The position numbers were made by a program, and so were the translations under genes. Shown one piece after another: positions 46,679-58,600 of a stretch of DNA of 64,000 bases. The notes beneath the pieces are model-generated. The model was not told the origin of the DNA. It searched no databases and was given only the letters and a program-made list of their open reading frames with translations. Where the stretch lies: NCBI RefSeq assembly GCF_010183535.1, contig NC_071331.1, positions 10,292,001 through 10,356,000 of the forward strand. The letters are read 5' to 3'. The stretch is from Caenorhabditis remanei (lineage: Eukaryota > Nematoda > Chromadorea > Rhabditida > Rhabditidae). Positions within the stretch are counted from its first letter, which is position 1, and each line of letters starts with the position of its first letter.

Positions 46679-49600
46679 TCACAGAAGCGTATTGAGAGAG
46701 AAAAGTGAATCGGAATTGATGATGAGTAGTTCCAATGCCAATTGAAATGCAATTATACCAGATGATAGTTCTTCATACGAAGTGAACACCGGTCTGCAAA
46801 ATATGTATTATAAAAAGATTTAGGTTTCAGGTGGGAATCAAAAATATTCCATTTTTTCTTAGCAATTGTTTGTCGCGGCATTGTGAATTTAACTTTTCCA
46901 ACATACCTGAAGAGGGTGGGTGTCCAAACTTTTGACAAATTATTCGAATTCATGACGGTCTTTGGTGAACATGACACTTTTGCAAGATGTTTGACTAGAT
47001 ACCGGAGAACTGTTTGGTTTGAATGGGGCAGGTGGGATAGGGCTTCACGGATTCCGTCGATTTTCTGGAAAATATGGAATTAGGCATATTATGAACCATG
47101 GATTTTGTGAACAACTAGAAACTGAAAATGTTAAAATAATCCGTTTCATCTAATTCCTTTATTTTCATGATTCTCTGTAGCACCTAATATTACGATCGAA
47201 TACAACTGCTCACTTCCTTATCATCCGCAGCCATCATCACTTGTTTCCACCTTGAATGATAATCAGTTGGAATCAGAGATTCTGGAAGACAAGAGAAGAA
47301 ACTTTTGAGCGCTGTAGCTGCCACGTGGACAGGTGTGTCGAATGACGAGACGTCGAATTCGCCCTGGAAATATATATAATTGAATACATTTCAGTTTCAA
47401 AATTGTTTTGAAAGCATCGATACTTCAAAATTAATAGTTGTTTGTCAGTTGATAACTCACACTTTTCAAAAACCTCTTCTCCACCTCGGCTAGATGTGTT
47501 TGGTTTCCAGGTACCCGATATAATCCCTCTTGCTCGAATCCTCCGTTCTGAATTTCAATTTTAAGTATTGTTTCAAATCAGGAAAGCTTACATTCTCAAT
47601 AAACTCAATACACTTCTCCAAGTAAACCGGAATTCCAGAAGTGGAAGTTGAGCATAACAATTCCAGATTCTCATTTGATGCAATCACTCCTTGAGTACTG
47701 GTACTGGCTGGTGTGTAGCTGATGAGGGAGGTGCTTAGCTGGAATGGGTAATAATGAAATGAGATCGTTTTCTGGTTGACCAAGTCCAGAAAAAACTGCT
47801 TGGAGAAACTGAAAAGTAAATGAAAATGGCAACTTACATCATGAGTTGCACTCTTATTCTTCATCAGTCGTTTTGAAGATTTCGATGGAAGCCATGATAA
47901 TACATTCGACACTTTTTCCGTCGTACTGTCTGAAAATTTTCTGGTTTTTGATTATTCAAATGTTCGCATAATGTTGAGCTGGGGCATTTGTCAAAAGATG
48001 TAAGATTCGAAACAGTTACTATTTCAGATACTTATTTTCTTCTCGCTAACAAATATGGTTTCATTAAACACTCAATTAATTGATAACTCACTCAAAGACG
48101 AATACAATTTTGCCTTCCTATCCGTTCTCGGTGACTGTGGCAGAGATCTCGTTGCCATTTTCTCCAAAAACGAAGAGATTTGTTCAGGAGACGTTGTCAC
48201 TGAGCTCTTCTTCTTATTCTCCTCTTTGCTCTTTTTCTCTTCCCCATCCGTTTCCAACAGGTTTTTTCTCAGCCGGAATGACGTGGCAACTTTACGAACA
48301 AATCGATTTCCTTTCTCTTTTTCTGGAACTTTCGTTAGAGATTCAATCGAGAGAGATTTCTGTTTTTGTTCAGCAGTCATTGCAGTTTCTGGATGGAGTT
48401 GGAATAGATTTGATGTTCGATGCAGACGATTTATAGAGTCAGTCGACAGAGAGACACATGAGGTACGGGAACGACGGGAGACATCAGCGGATACTGCTCG
48501 GGGTGCTGGAATACGTGAAGCGGGATTATACAGAATATTGAAAACATATCCCGCTCAATTTCAAAATAAGGTGAAACACATTATGAAAAAATTAACAGTT
48601 TCATCGTCATACAAAATAATAATAATAGATTCTACCATAATTCGTCCGCTGTTTGAACGGGTAAAATTCTAAAACTCCCACCTGGACTTGATCCGGAAAC
48701 AGTAGACGTCGTACTCCTTGTTTCCGGAGATGACTCATAGTTATGGTGGTAATTTGGCGGTGTCTTTGGAGATGCCCCATTCACTTGGATTATTGTGTGC
48801 AAGGCGTCCTGAAAAAATAATAATTCAGTTTCCCACTTCCTACATCTCTTACACATTTTGAACACGTTTGCTCCTTGTTTGACTAGTTTTTTCGTATCAG
48901 GACACACGAGAGAGATGCTATTAGTTTCATCATTATTACAAACATATTTCATAGTTTCTATATCTGATCACTATTGTACATATTTCTTTGGTCGTTTGTT
49001 TATGGCTGTATGTTTAGCAAAATTCACTTTATCCGATAAATACTTTGATGAGGAGGGTTCTTATTGCAGAGGCTTAGGAAATCGGTATGACAACAATTAC
49101 CCAAAAATATCAACCTCACTACGCGGGAGAGGGAAACATTGTACCAAACACGAAAAAGTTCTGCTTCATAATTTCTATACCTTCTTAAAGTCGTACACGG
49201 TTACTTGATCGAGTTTCGCGATAAAAATAGCTGTCATACATATTTAATAATTGCTAGATACACTGTTCCTAACGTTAATTTCTCTACTGAAAGAAACTCA
49301 CATTAACCAACGAATAAGCAGGTGAGAAATCGACAGCTTCCGGTGTTGCCAATGGTGCTGGTTGAATTTCAATAGGTGAACTATAGAAGTGTGACATGAT
49401 TAGCGGATCTGTTCGGGTTACACGATTCCTGAAATTTAGCTCATTAGAAAAACTAATTTCAAATCGAACTGAATGAATTGTGAAGAGTCAGAAACTGTAA
49501 CTAACCTAATATTGGAATTAACTGCTTTCTGTCGTCTACTTCGATTTGTAATGTCGGGTTCTGGAAGAAAAAACGAATTATTTTCACTAATTAAGCTTTA

Positions 49601-52600
49601 TTACTAACTTGTTAAAAACTGTATTCCAGAAGTTGTGAAAGAAGGTGCGAGTATTGAGGGTCGGTCATTTTCCAAACTGCTTCTGAAAATTAACAACAAA
49701 ATTAATTCAGTTTCTAGTAGCTAATGAAGTTAAAAGAAACAAACAAGTTTAATGAGCACGCTCTTGTTACTCACATTTCCGAATTCGAAGTAGAGCTAAT
49801 TGGTTGTACTTGACCATCCAAAACATCGTGTAGAAACTCCATTAGTTGTTGGTTTAACACATTCGATTTGTTCTTTCGTTTTCTAAAGTCAATCACTGCG
49901 AACCGTGCACCGATGGATTTGCAGAGCTCAGCGCCTTCAGTGAGATATTCCAAATCGAGCTGAAAAAGTTTTTGTGAAGTAGGTTTCGCAGTGCGAAAGA
50001 TTTTCGGAGAATAGTTCATATCAGATTTCTGGGAAAAATAGCATTTATGGTGACTGAGATGGGGGCATTTCTTCACTGAAAGAGATCTATATCTTTTCAG
50101 ACTTTTCAATTTCAGTTCTACGACCTCCAAGCTAACAAAGGAAACAACAGACAAACTAATTGATCTTCTCTCTACAGTTTCAAAAACTGTAAATTATTTT
50201 CAGTGCAAGCGCTAAACTATTATTACTACTCTAATTCTTGTTGTCTAAAAAAGTCAAAAATCAGAGGTATAGAGAGCGAAAAAAAGGGAAACGAGCTTTA
50301 GCTAGCCGCCTTGTCAAAGTAAACAAAAAGAAGGGAGAAATGGACGGTTTGTATCCACTCCTCTGTGCTCTCTCAAGTAGTTTTCTCTTCTCTTTTCCTC
50401 TCTATCTCTCGAATTTTACTCACGAACAGTCATCATTTACACATGCACATTGTCTCTATGGGACACAGGTTAACAATCAACTCGGACTGGCTGATATGAC
50501 TGGTTTCTTTTCAGCAGGAAGCGTCTGGCATGTTTGAACAATATACTAGTGGAAATGATCATAGGCAATTGTTATGTTGGACATGAAACTTTGATTTTTT
50601 ACTGTGTCAGATAGTTGTTTTCTAAATTGTTATGACTAGGTCACCGATTTAATTTCCAGTTTAGAGAACCGATGCAGAACGGAAATGACTAATGCTAATT
50701 TTTTTCAGAAATAGAAAAGTGAAATAACAGTCTTCGAACTTCGATCATTTTGTGACTGTATTGAAACCGTGTCACGTTGGTTACTCGAGAAATAAAGTTT
50801 GCCTGATATTCACTAGATAACTTATCTTGGGCTACTGGACTCATGGCCGTTTGCGCATCGGGACAAAATTGCGATAACGCTTAGTTTACAGAGAAAAAAT
50901 ATGCCGTCTTCCTTTTTTTTTCTTTTTTGTTTTTCAAATGATTTCACCAATTACGAATAGAACTTCTTTCGATACAAATAGTTTAGGAATAAAAAAAAGA
51001 AAGCTAAAAGTTCTGTTTCATAATCATTTCATTTTCAGATTCATTTTTGTAAATCTAATCCCTGAGATGAACAATGGCATCTAAAGAGCCTGTGTGCTGT
51101 CACATAATCTCTAAATCTGCTGAAAATACGAAAACTCCACAAATCACCGTTTCGAACGCTCATTTAAAGACAAACTAGCCATGCAGGAAGATTTGTGATC
51201 TGTCCAAACCAGCACGGTCAAACTTGCTTCGAAATAAAAATTGATACTCGAACAACAAAATATAGGGACGCACAATTTCGGTGAGATGTGACACAATCTT
51301 GTCAGGCTTAACAATTATAAACGGATCGTTGACCAGGCCAGTATAACTATTTTCATAATTGGGTCCCATATTTTGCGACCGAACGAAACGGTACATATTT
51401 TTTTAGTAGTCAAGCCAAAGTCAAGCAAAAATTTGTCGGTTCCAGCAACCAGAATTAGCTGACTCCGGAAAGATTGTAATATTGGTAGGATATCATAAAG
51501 CAGTTCAATGGCACTTGTTAATTTTAGTAGTCAAGCCAGGCAAGACTGTAAAAAATTGTCGGTTCCAGTAAACTTAGTTAATTGGCTTGTGGAAAGATTA
51601 CCGTAGTAAAAGATTTGGATTGGTAGGAAATTACACAAATTCTCTCCAAAAATAGCAAAGAATTACTGTTTAAGAAAGTTTTCTAAAAGTGATCGGATTC
51701 AATTCTCACAGCCCAGGCTTTATAAAGCAATAACAACAAAATTTCAGAATTTCAAAATTTCAGAGCAAAAGGACCAATTTCAGACATTAAACAACAACAA
51801 AAATCAGACAGAAATTTCCTAAAACTTGCGTGGGAGCTTTCCAAATAAATACACACATTTACTATTTCCATTCATGACCCTGCCCCCCTCTGTGTTGCTC
51901 CAAACATTTCTATTGACTCACCTTCATTGAATCACTACCGCCTCCCTCCACAACGGCCACCACCAAAATACAATCGAAATTCACGGAATTCGTCTCGGAC
52001 AGTTTTTCAATTGCACACCGTGCATAGTTGAAACTTGACGCCCTTTTCGAGTTGTACACGAATAAATAGCCATCAGTAAACTCAATGAATTGCTTCGGGT
52101 TTGTGTCATTCTTGTGGTGCCATGAGTGATAACTGCTCATTGAGATTTCGAGGGTGTTCCAGTTTTGAGTTGGCTCATCGAAGACTTCTAGGTAGTTAGA
52201 CCCGTCAGAGGAATAGTTGAGATTTGATGATTTGATGAAGTCATTATGAAATAGAGCAGTGGCAAGCGAGTCAATGGATAACCGGTCACCACACATCGCA
52301 CAGATCTGAAAAATGGGTAATGTGTGGAAAATGGGTAATGTGCGCTAGTAAAGACCAAATTGGCATGGGGTTTCAATGTGAAGGTTCTTTCCTTTGCACC
52401 AAGAAACCGATGTCAACTCACCGAGAAAACAGACATTAAAAACAAAACAGTCACGTGCTTCTGGCAAAACCAATAGTTTGGAAACTGTTGTAATTTTGTA
52501 AGAAAACGTTCAAACGAGTGTATAAGTTGTGCACTGCACAGTCTCCCAGACCCACAGTACCCCGCGACGGGAATTTTTCAGAAAAAAAATTTGAATGTTC

Positions 52601-55600
52601 GCAAAGGTGCGCGTTTGCATACCCCTCAATTTTCAGTTGATTTTTTAGCGTTATTTTTAGAAGGGCTATATTTCTTCAGAATCGAATATTTTTAAGTAAA
52701 TTGACCCAATAAGTTATGAAGACAACCTTAAATTATCGATTTTTCACAATCTTTTCAGTTTTTATTGTTTTTCCAATGAGGAGATAGGTTTTTCCCGAGA
52801 CATGGTGGAATCGCGTGTGAGTTCTCTTGTTTCGTTCTGTTTAAATTAGAAATATTTGTGTTTTTATATGAAATATAGTCGAAATACACATATGCGAAGA
52901 AGAAACTCTGAAAATAGAAAGAATTTTCAAACTAAATCCCCTTTTTAACAGAAAAAAAGGAGTAAAAGTGAATTTGTGGTCTCTTTCACGTACCTCTACA
53001 TCGACTGTGAAGATGTCACTGAATTCGTCAAATATTCAGTAATTCGTACGTTTATGTATTAACTGTCGAAGTTATTTGATGTTTTGGAGCCTACAGCGAT
53101 GTGCTGTTTATCGAAATTTGTCAAGAATTTTACTCTTTCGTTGTTTTTTCTTATTTTTCTCTTCTTCTATGCTTGATTATAACAATTGTAAGCTAAATCC
53201 GACTTGTAATTACAGAATGAACAAAAAAATCAGAAAGAATGGTGACAACAAACTTCAGTAGTTACTTGTATCTAGTCGGATGATACGTTTGTTAGGTTAA
53301 TGAAAATTCTGTAATTACAAGTCGGATTTAGCTTACGATTGTTATAATCAAGCATAGAAGAAGAGAAAAATAAGAAAAAACAACGAAAGAGTAAAATTCT
53401 TGACAAATTTCGATAAACAGCACATCGCTGTAGGCTCCAAAACATCAAATAACTTCGACAGTTAATACATAAACGTACGAATTACTGAATATTTGACGAA
53501 TTCAGTGACATCTTCACAGTCGATGTAGAGGTACGTGAAAGAGACCACAAATTCACTTTTACTCCTTTTTTTCTGTTAAAAAGGGGATTTAGTTTGAAAA
53601 TTCTTTCTATTTTCAGAGTTTCTTCTTCGCATATGTGTATTTCGACTATATTTCTTATAAAAACACAAATATTTCTAATTTAAACAGAACGAAACAAGAG
53701 AACTCACACGCGATTCCACCATGTCTCGGGAAAAACCTATCTCCTCATTGGAAAAACAATAAAAACTGAAAAGATTGTGAAAAATCGATTATTTAAGGTT
53801 GTCTTCATAACTTATTGGGTCAATTTACTTAAAAATATTCGATTCTGAAGAAATATAGCCCTTCTAAAAATAACGCTAAAAAATCAACTGAAAATTGAGG
53901 GGTATGCAAACGCGCACCTTTGCGAACATTCAAATTTTTTTCTGAAAAATTCCCGTCGCGGGGTACTGTGAGACCGAAGAAAACAACTGCAAGTCCAATG
54001 GAGCGCATACGCATACCCCAGTCGGCGGCAAATTATTTTTTAACGTACGAATGTTGTATTTTCACTTTTTTTCGTTCTAATATTGCTTTTTCGTGTATTT
54101 TTTCACTGTCTGATAAAGTTTTTAATATTTCAGTGCAATCATCGTGCAAATTATGTTCATGGCAGTTTCGAAAGACGAGAAATGGCGGAAAATAGCGATA
54201 TTTCCCGAAAAAATTTGTTTTGCGGTTAGTTAAACGATCACAACAGGTTATTCTTCTCCGATAAAATTTTTCAGAATTGTTACACCAGCTACATCATCAA
54301 TAATCAATATATTTCAACGAATTTACGCCTCATTTGGCTTGCGGTTAGAAAGAATCAACTCTAAATACTTCTCCGCCCGTTATTTTCAGATTTCGTCGGA
54401 ATTCACTTGCTGGAAACAAAAATTTATTCGAAGAAATCTTCTATTCCTCTTTGAACCAAGAAGAACCAATATCAAAAATAAGATTGAAATGGGATAATCG
54501 ATCGACGATAAGAGTAGCTTTCTGGATCGGATCCCGAACAGCGGCAAATCGAACGTTGAGCCTGTTGAAGATAGCATGCAAGCTTTCGATTCCTTGCTCA
54601 GTCACTCTTCCCCAACTACGATAACGCTTCAGATATGGAATGAGATGAGACGACAATAAATGAAGCTTTGGAGTCACAGAAGCATCTGGTTGAGCTTCAC
54701 GAAGATTTCCAACAAATCTCTCCAAAACTCTCTCAATTTCATCAATCTCGTCATCATTTTTCACTGAATTCGAAGCGGCCGACATCAATGTAGCAAGATC
54801 CAACATCACTGATCGCATCAAATCGATTTTTACTTTTTCTGAAGCGTTTGGAGCTCTTCTGCTGTTAGAAGTGAAAACCGCAAGCACTTTATCAATGGAA
54901 GAATGACGGAGAAACTTTCGAGCCTGGTTCCCTGTCAAATCTTGGTACCAAATTCTACTGTCACATCCGATACTTCTGAGAGCAGCTTCGAGAAGTTGAC
55001 GAGTCGACACTTCAGTTTGAATACGGGAGCCTTTAAGATGTTGCTCCAATTTCAATCTCTCATTATCAGCAACTTCTAAGATATCCTGAGCTTGAAGGAG
55101 CTGCTCGTTCACCGATTTCAAAATTTCAAGGGCCAGAGAGAGACGATCGGGAATCGACGGAATCATTCCATGACGACAATCCAAGCAAACTGCATTCGAT
55201 TGGTCCATCAGAAGTCGCTGCTCTTCAGTAATGTAAAATGCACAAACATCGTGAACGGCAGCTTTACACGAAGTGCACTGGAAGATAGAAGAATCCCGAA
55301 AAGATGACTTTTTAGAAGATCCAACAATACAAAACGAAGATGTGCAGTGAAAAGAATTCGTTTGTTTTGGCTTAGTAGTCTTGCAGTTTTTTTGAATGGT
55401 AGTCACGGCATCGTTAATTCTTTCCAGTGAACTTTCTAGAGAATCAACTAAATTAGTTGTTTCTTCTGTTTCCAAAACCAGTTTCTTCAAGTCTTTCTTT
55501 AGTTGTTTCAGATTTGCTGGAGATGATGAGCCAGTGTCAAAGTTGATAGCCATTGCAATGAGCCAATCGATACAATAATACTGACAAATTCCAAGAATTG

Positions 55601-58600
55601 TGTGAACTCCAGGAGGGCCAGCGTTCAAAGGATCAACATCGAGAAGAGGAACGCCGGTTTTTTTGAGATCGGAAAGAGTACGAATTTCTCCGGACAACTC
55701 AAAATCGAAATTCTCAAGACTGGCAGTATCGGATCTGTGTGTAGACCATGCTAAATTGCACACATAGCAAGGCGTTTTGGAGTTTTGTCCTGCGTGACCG
55801 TACATTGCCGACACAAACTTGCAGTCTCCCAGTGGCTTCATGACAACAGCTTTTTCAACATTATTGCTTCCATCAAAATATCGAACACTATGAAGTTGGT
55901 TTAATTGATCGAAAACTGATGCAAAATTCTGTTTCAAAAGGGAGTGACTGTCGTTGCCAGTGTAAAGGCCAAGGAGGAGTACTGCATGGGGATCATTGGG
56001 ACTGTCGACGTTTTCGATGACGATGACAAGTTTGGTTGTGTCAGAACCCTTATCTCCACCGACTCCAATAACGATGCTGTCTTTTGTGCCATCATCGAAA
56101 AGAAGACGTCCATGCCGACTCAACACTTCCAATCGTCTGCACAGTAGCTCGTGGACATCATTGGCCTTTACAAGCGCGGTTTCTGCCATGACTTGCTTCC
56201 CACTTCGTGATGGTTTCATTACAGTCTGACGTTCAAACGTGTAATATTTAGAAGTTGCGAACTTCTTCTTTACTTCCTCAATTTTCTGACGAGATGCAAA
56301 AATATCAATATGCAAATGCTCTTTTGTGAATTGCTTGAAATCTTTTAAAAATCCGTCTGATAGTTGATGTTTGACTGCAATGAAGAAGCAATTCCAGGGA
56401 GACAACCTCATAGTGAAATTCAATTCCTCATCTTCGTCTGCCATCTTCAAGAAGTCATACAAGAAGGCGTCAACATTGAGATGTCCCACAAATGAAGAAA
56501 TCATTTTAATAATTCTTTCATAACGATCTTTCTTGGTGCTGGTAGCCTTAATCATACTATATTCTTTCAGGCATTTTCCGCGGCTTGGCGACTCCTCGAC
56601 CAATGTGTTAACACGTTTCTGTAGTTGGTCAGCTCTACATTTGAGATCGATGCCTTCTTTTTGTTTCTCGAGAAGCGAAGATGAAAATTGATCATTTTCG
56701 TACTTTCTTGTTGCAATAAGAATATCGTGTTCACTTTTCAATCTTTTTATTTCCAGTTGTGCATCTAGCAGATTTTGGTTAGAAGATTTCAGATTTTCCT
56801 TCAGTTCTTCTACTTCCTTTTTCAGATAAAACACTTCATTTTTCAGTCTCGGCAATAAAACTTCTTTTTCTGCTTCGTGTTGAATCTCTACGTTTTTTGC
56901 TTGTTTGAAAATAGATGCTTGCTTTGCATTTTCTTTTCTAACTGTTGCCTTTTTTCGTGGTGGTGCCATTATTCTGAAATCGTTACCACTAAACTATGAT
57001 TCAAATTTGATTTTACACTAACCAATTCGAACGAATTCTATTCTTCTGGCACTGGACCCGTTTTACAATGTACCCAATTGCATGAACTTCTGGAAAATCA
57101 TAGATTTTAGAGAAAAATTGAGATTTCATATCACATAACACGTGATTTTTGAGCAAAAAACAAGAAAATTTCGTATAAATAAAGGTTAATGTGATGAATA
57201 CATCAAGAAAAAACAATCATTCTTCTAAAAACCATGATTTTATGTCTTTTATGTATTGTATTTGATAATTTTTCTATTTCTTGACGTTTCCACCTCTATT
57301 ATAGCTCAAAAAATTCGCAATAAATAGATCTTCATTTATTATGGATGGGTCACTTTTTTGCCGAATAAGTTTCGAGAAATAAGGGAAAAACCTATTTTTC
57401 AGGCCAAAACTTCGATCTGTATCAGCGCCTTTATTTTTGCTCTAAAAATGGTTTTCTTTCTTTCATAATGCTGCTTTTGCTTTTCTCGTTCTTTGTTATG
57501 GACGATTTTCACTTTTTATTGCCTTTATTGTTTGTAATTTAAACAAAATCAAAATTTTCAGTTGAAAAATAAAGAAAAAATTTATTCTGACTACTGTAGC
57601 GCGCGGCATTCGCGCTCCGCTGAGAACTTTCGATTGCAGCCTTTTTTTTTGGTGGGGGAGACTGTGCACTGTGATACATTGTTTTGAAAATGTTCCCGAA
57701 CTCGTATATTGCGATCCGAGAACTACGTATTTTTTTCAACCGGTTTTTACAGAAAACGTATTTTATGTTTCACACACTCTGTTAATACATTTCTAATTGG
57801 ATGTTTTTGCTGTGTGTCATATTGTCGCGTCAAAAAAGTTCCGACATTTTTTACCGACGCGTGTTTGCGGACTAAGTGCTAAATTATTAAAATTGTCCGC
57901 AAACACGCGTCGGTAAAAAATGTCGGAACTTTTTTATTTCGATAATAAGCAATATCAATTTCTAAAAAGCAATTACAATACGTCAACTTGAAGAGCTAAA
58001 ATTTCTTATCGAAACAGCAAACTTATTGAGTGATGTGAAACAAAAATTGTAGGCCCTGTACGAAAATTGGTAAATTATTGATCATGTTTGAAATTCTTTG
58101 GTAGTCTTTTTAATTGATCTAGTATTGCACTTGATCCAATGAAGTTGTGTTATGTAATGCTTTCGGTATTCAGATAAAATTTCACGAGAGCACGAAGTAC
58201 TATTATTGAGTACTCAGAAGTTTTTACAATTTTTCGGTTACAGTAAATTTTTTAATAATCTCCGATGAAAATTATTAATGATAGGTCGCAAGCAGGGGAA
58301 TCTCAAAAATGTTAGTTCAGTTACCCAAATATCCTAAAAACCGGTAAACTGAATAAAAAATTCCAAGGGATACGTGGCGAGCTTATAAGTTTATTCTAGC
58401 AAAACTTGCTCGGTCGGCGGATTTAGAAAATTAGAAAATACGAATTGATGAAAAATAAATTTTTGTGTATTTCGTCAGCACTTTAAAAGATGTAAACACA
58501 GTTTCAGAAATATTACTCATTTCAAAGACTTCAGGCTCTTCGTTTAGTTGAATAATAAAACAATAAAACATATGTAACTATAATTAGTTCATTGTCTTCT

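Larger units (their letters stand above)
52537..57666 (-). mobile_element. Autonomous DNA transposon of the RAG1/Transib/CMC clan
   Basis: Inverted ends CACAGTCTCCC and GGGAGACTGTG are flanked by CACTG on both sides (52532-52536, 57667-57671), a 5-bp duplication. Homology extends inward (CTGCAA and GGAGCGC words on both ends). The total is 5,130 bp, including a nested 1.4-kb foldback in the left end; without it the element is about 3.7 kb. It contains one long transposase frame and lies in intron 7 of the RhoGAP gene on the same strand. CACAGT termini and a 5-bp duplication fit Transib. CACTA/Mirage/Chapaev elements usually have 2-4-bp duplications. A 3-bp reading (ACT with GCACAG ends) cannot be excluded. 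Confidence 0.85.

Noticed and set aside
48055..48672. Long plus-strand open frames opposite RhoGAP exon 14 (also 21235, 29313, 38067 and 43186)
   Set aside because: They are antisense to a well-supported exon and recur only because exon 14 is duplicated; no splice signals or family match.
57013..57216. 67-codon minus-strand frame upstream of the transposase
   Set aside because: Lies in the transposon 5' region, AT-rich, no similarity and no clear splice into the transposase exon.
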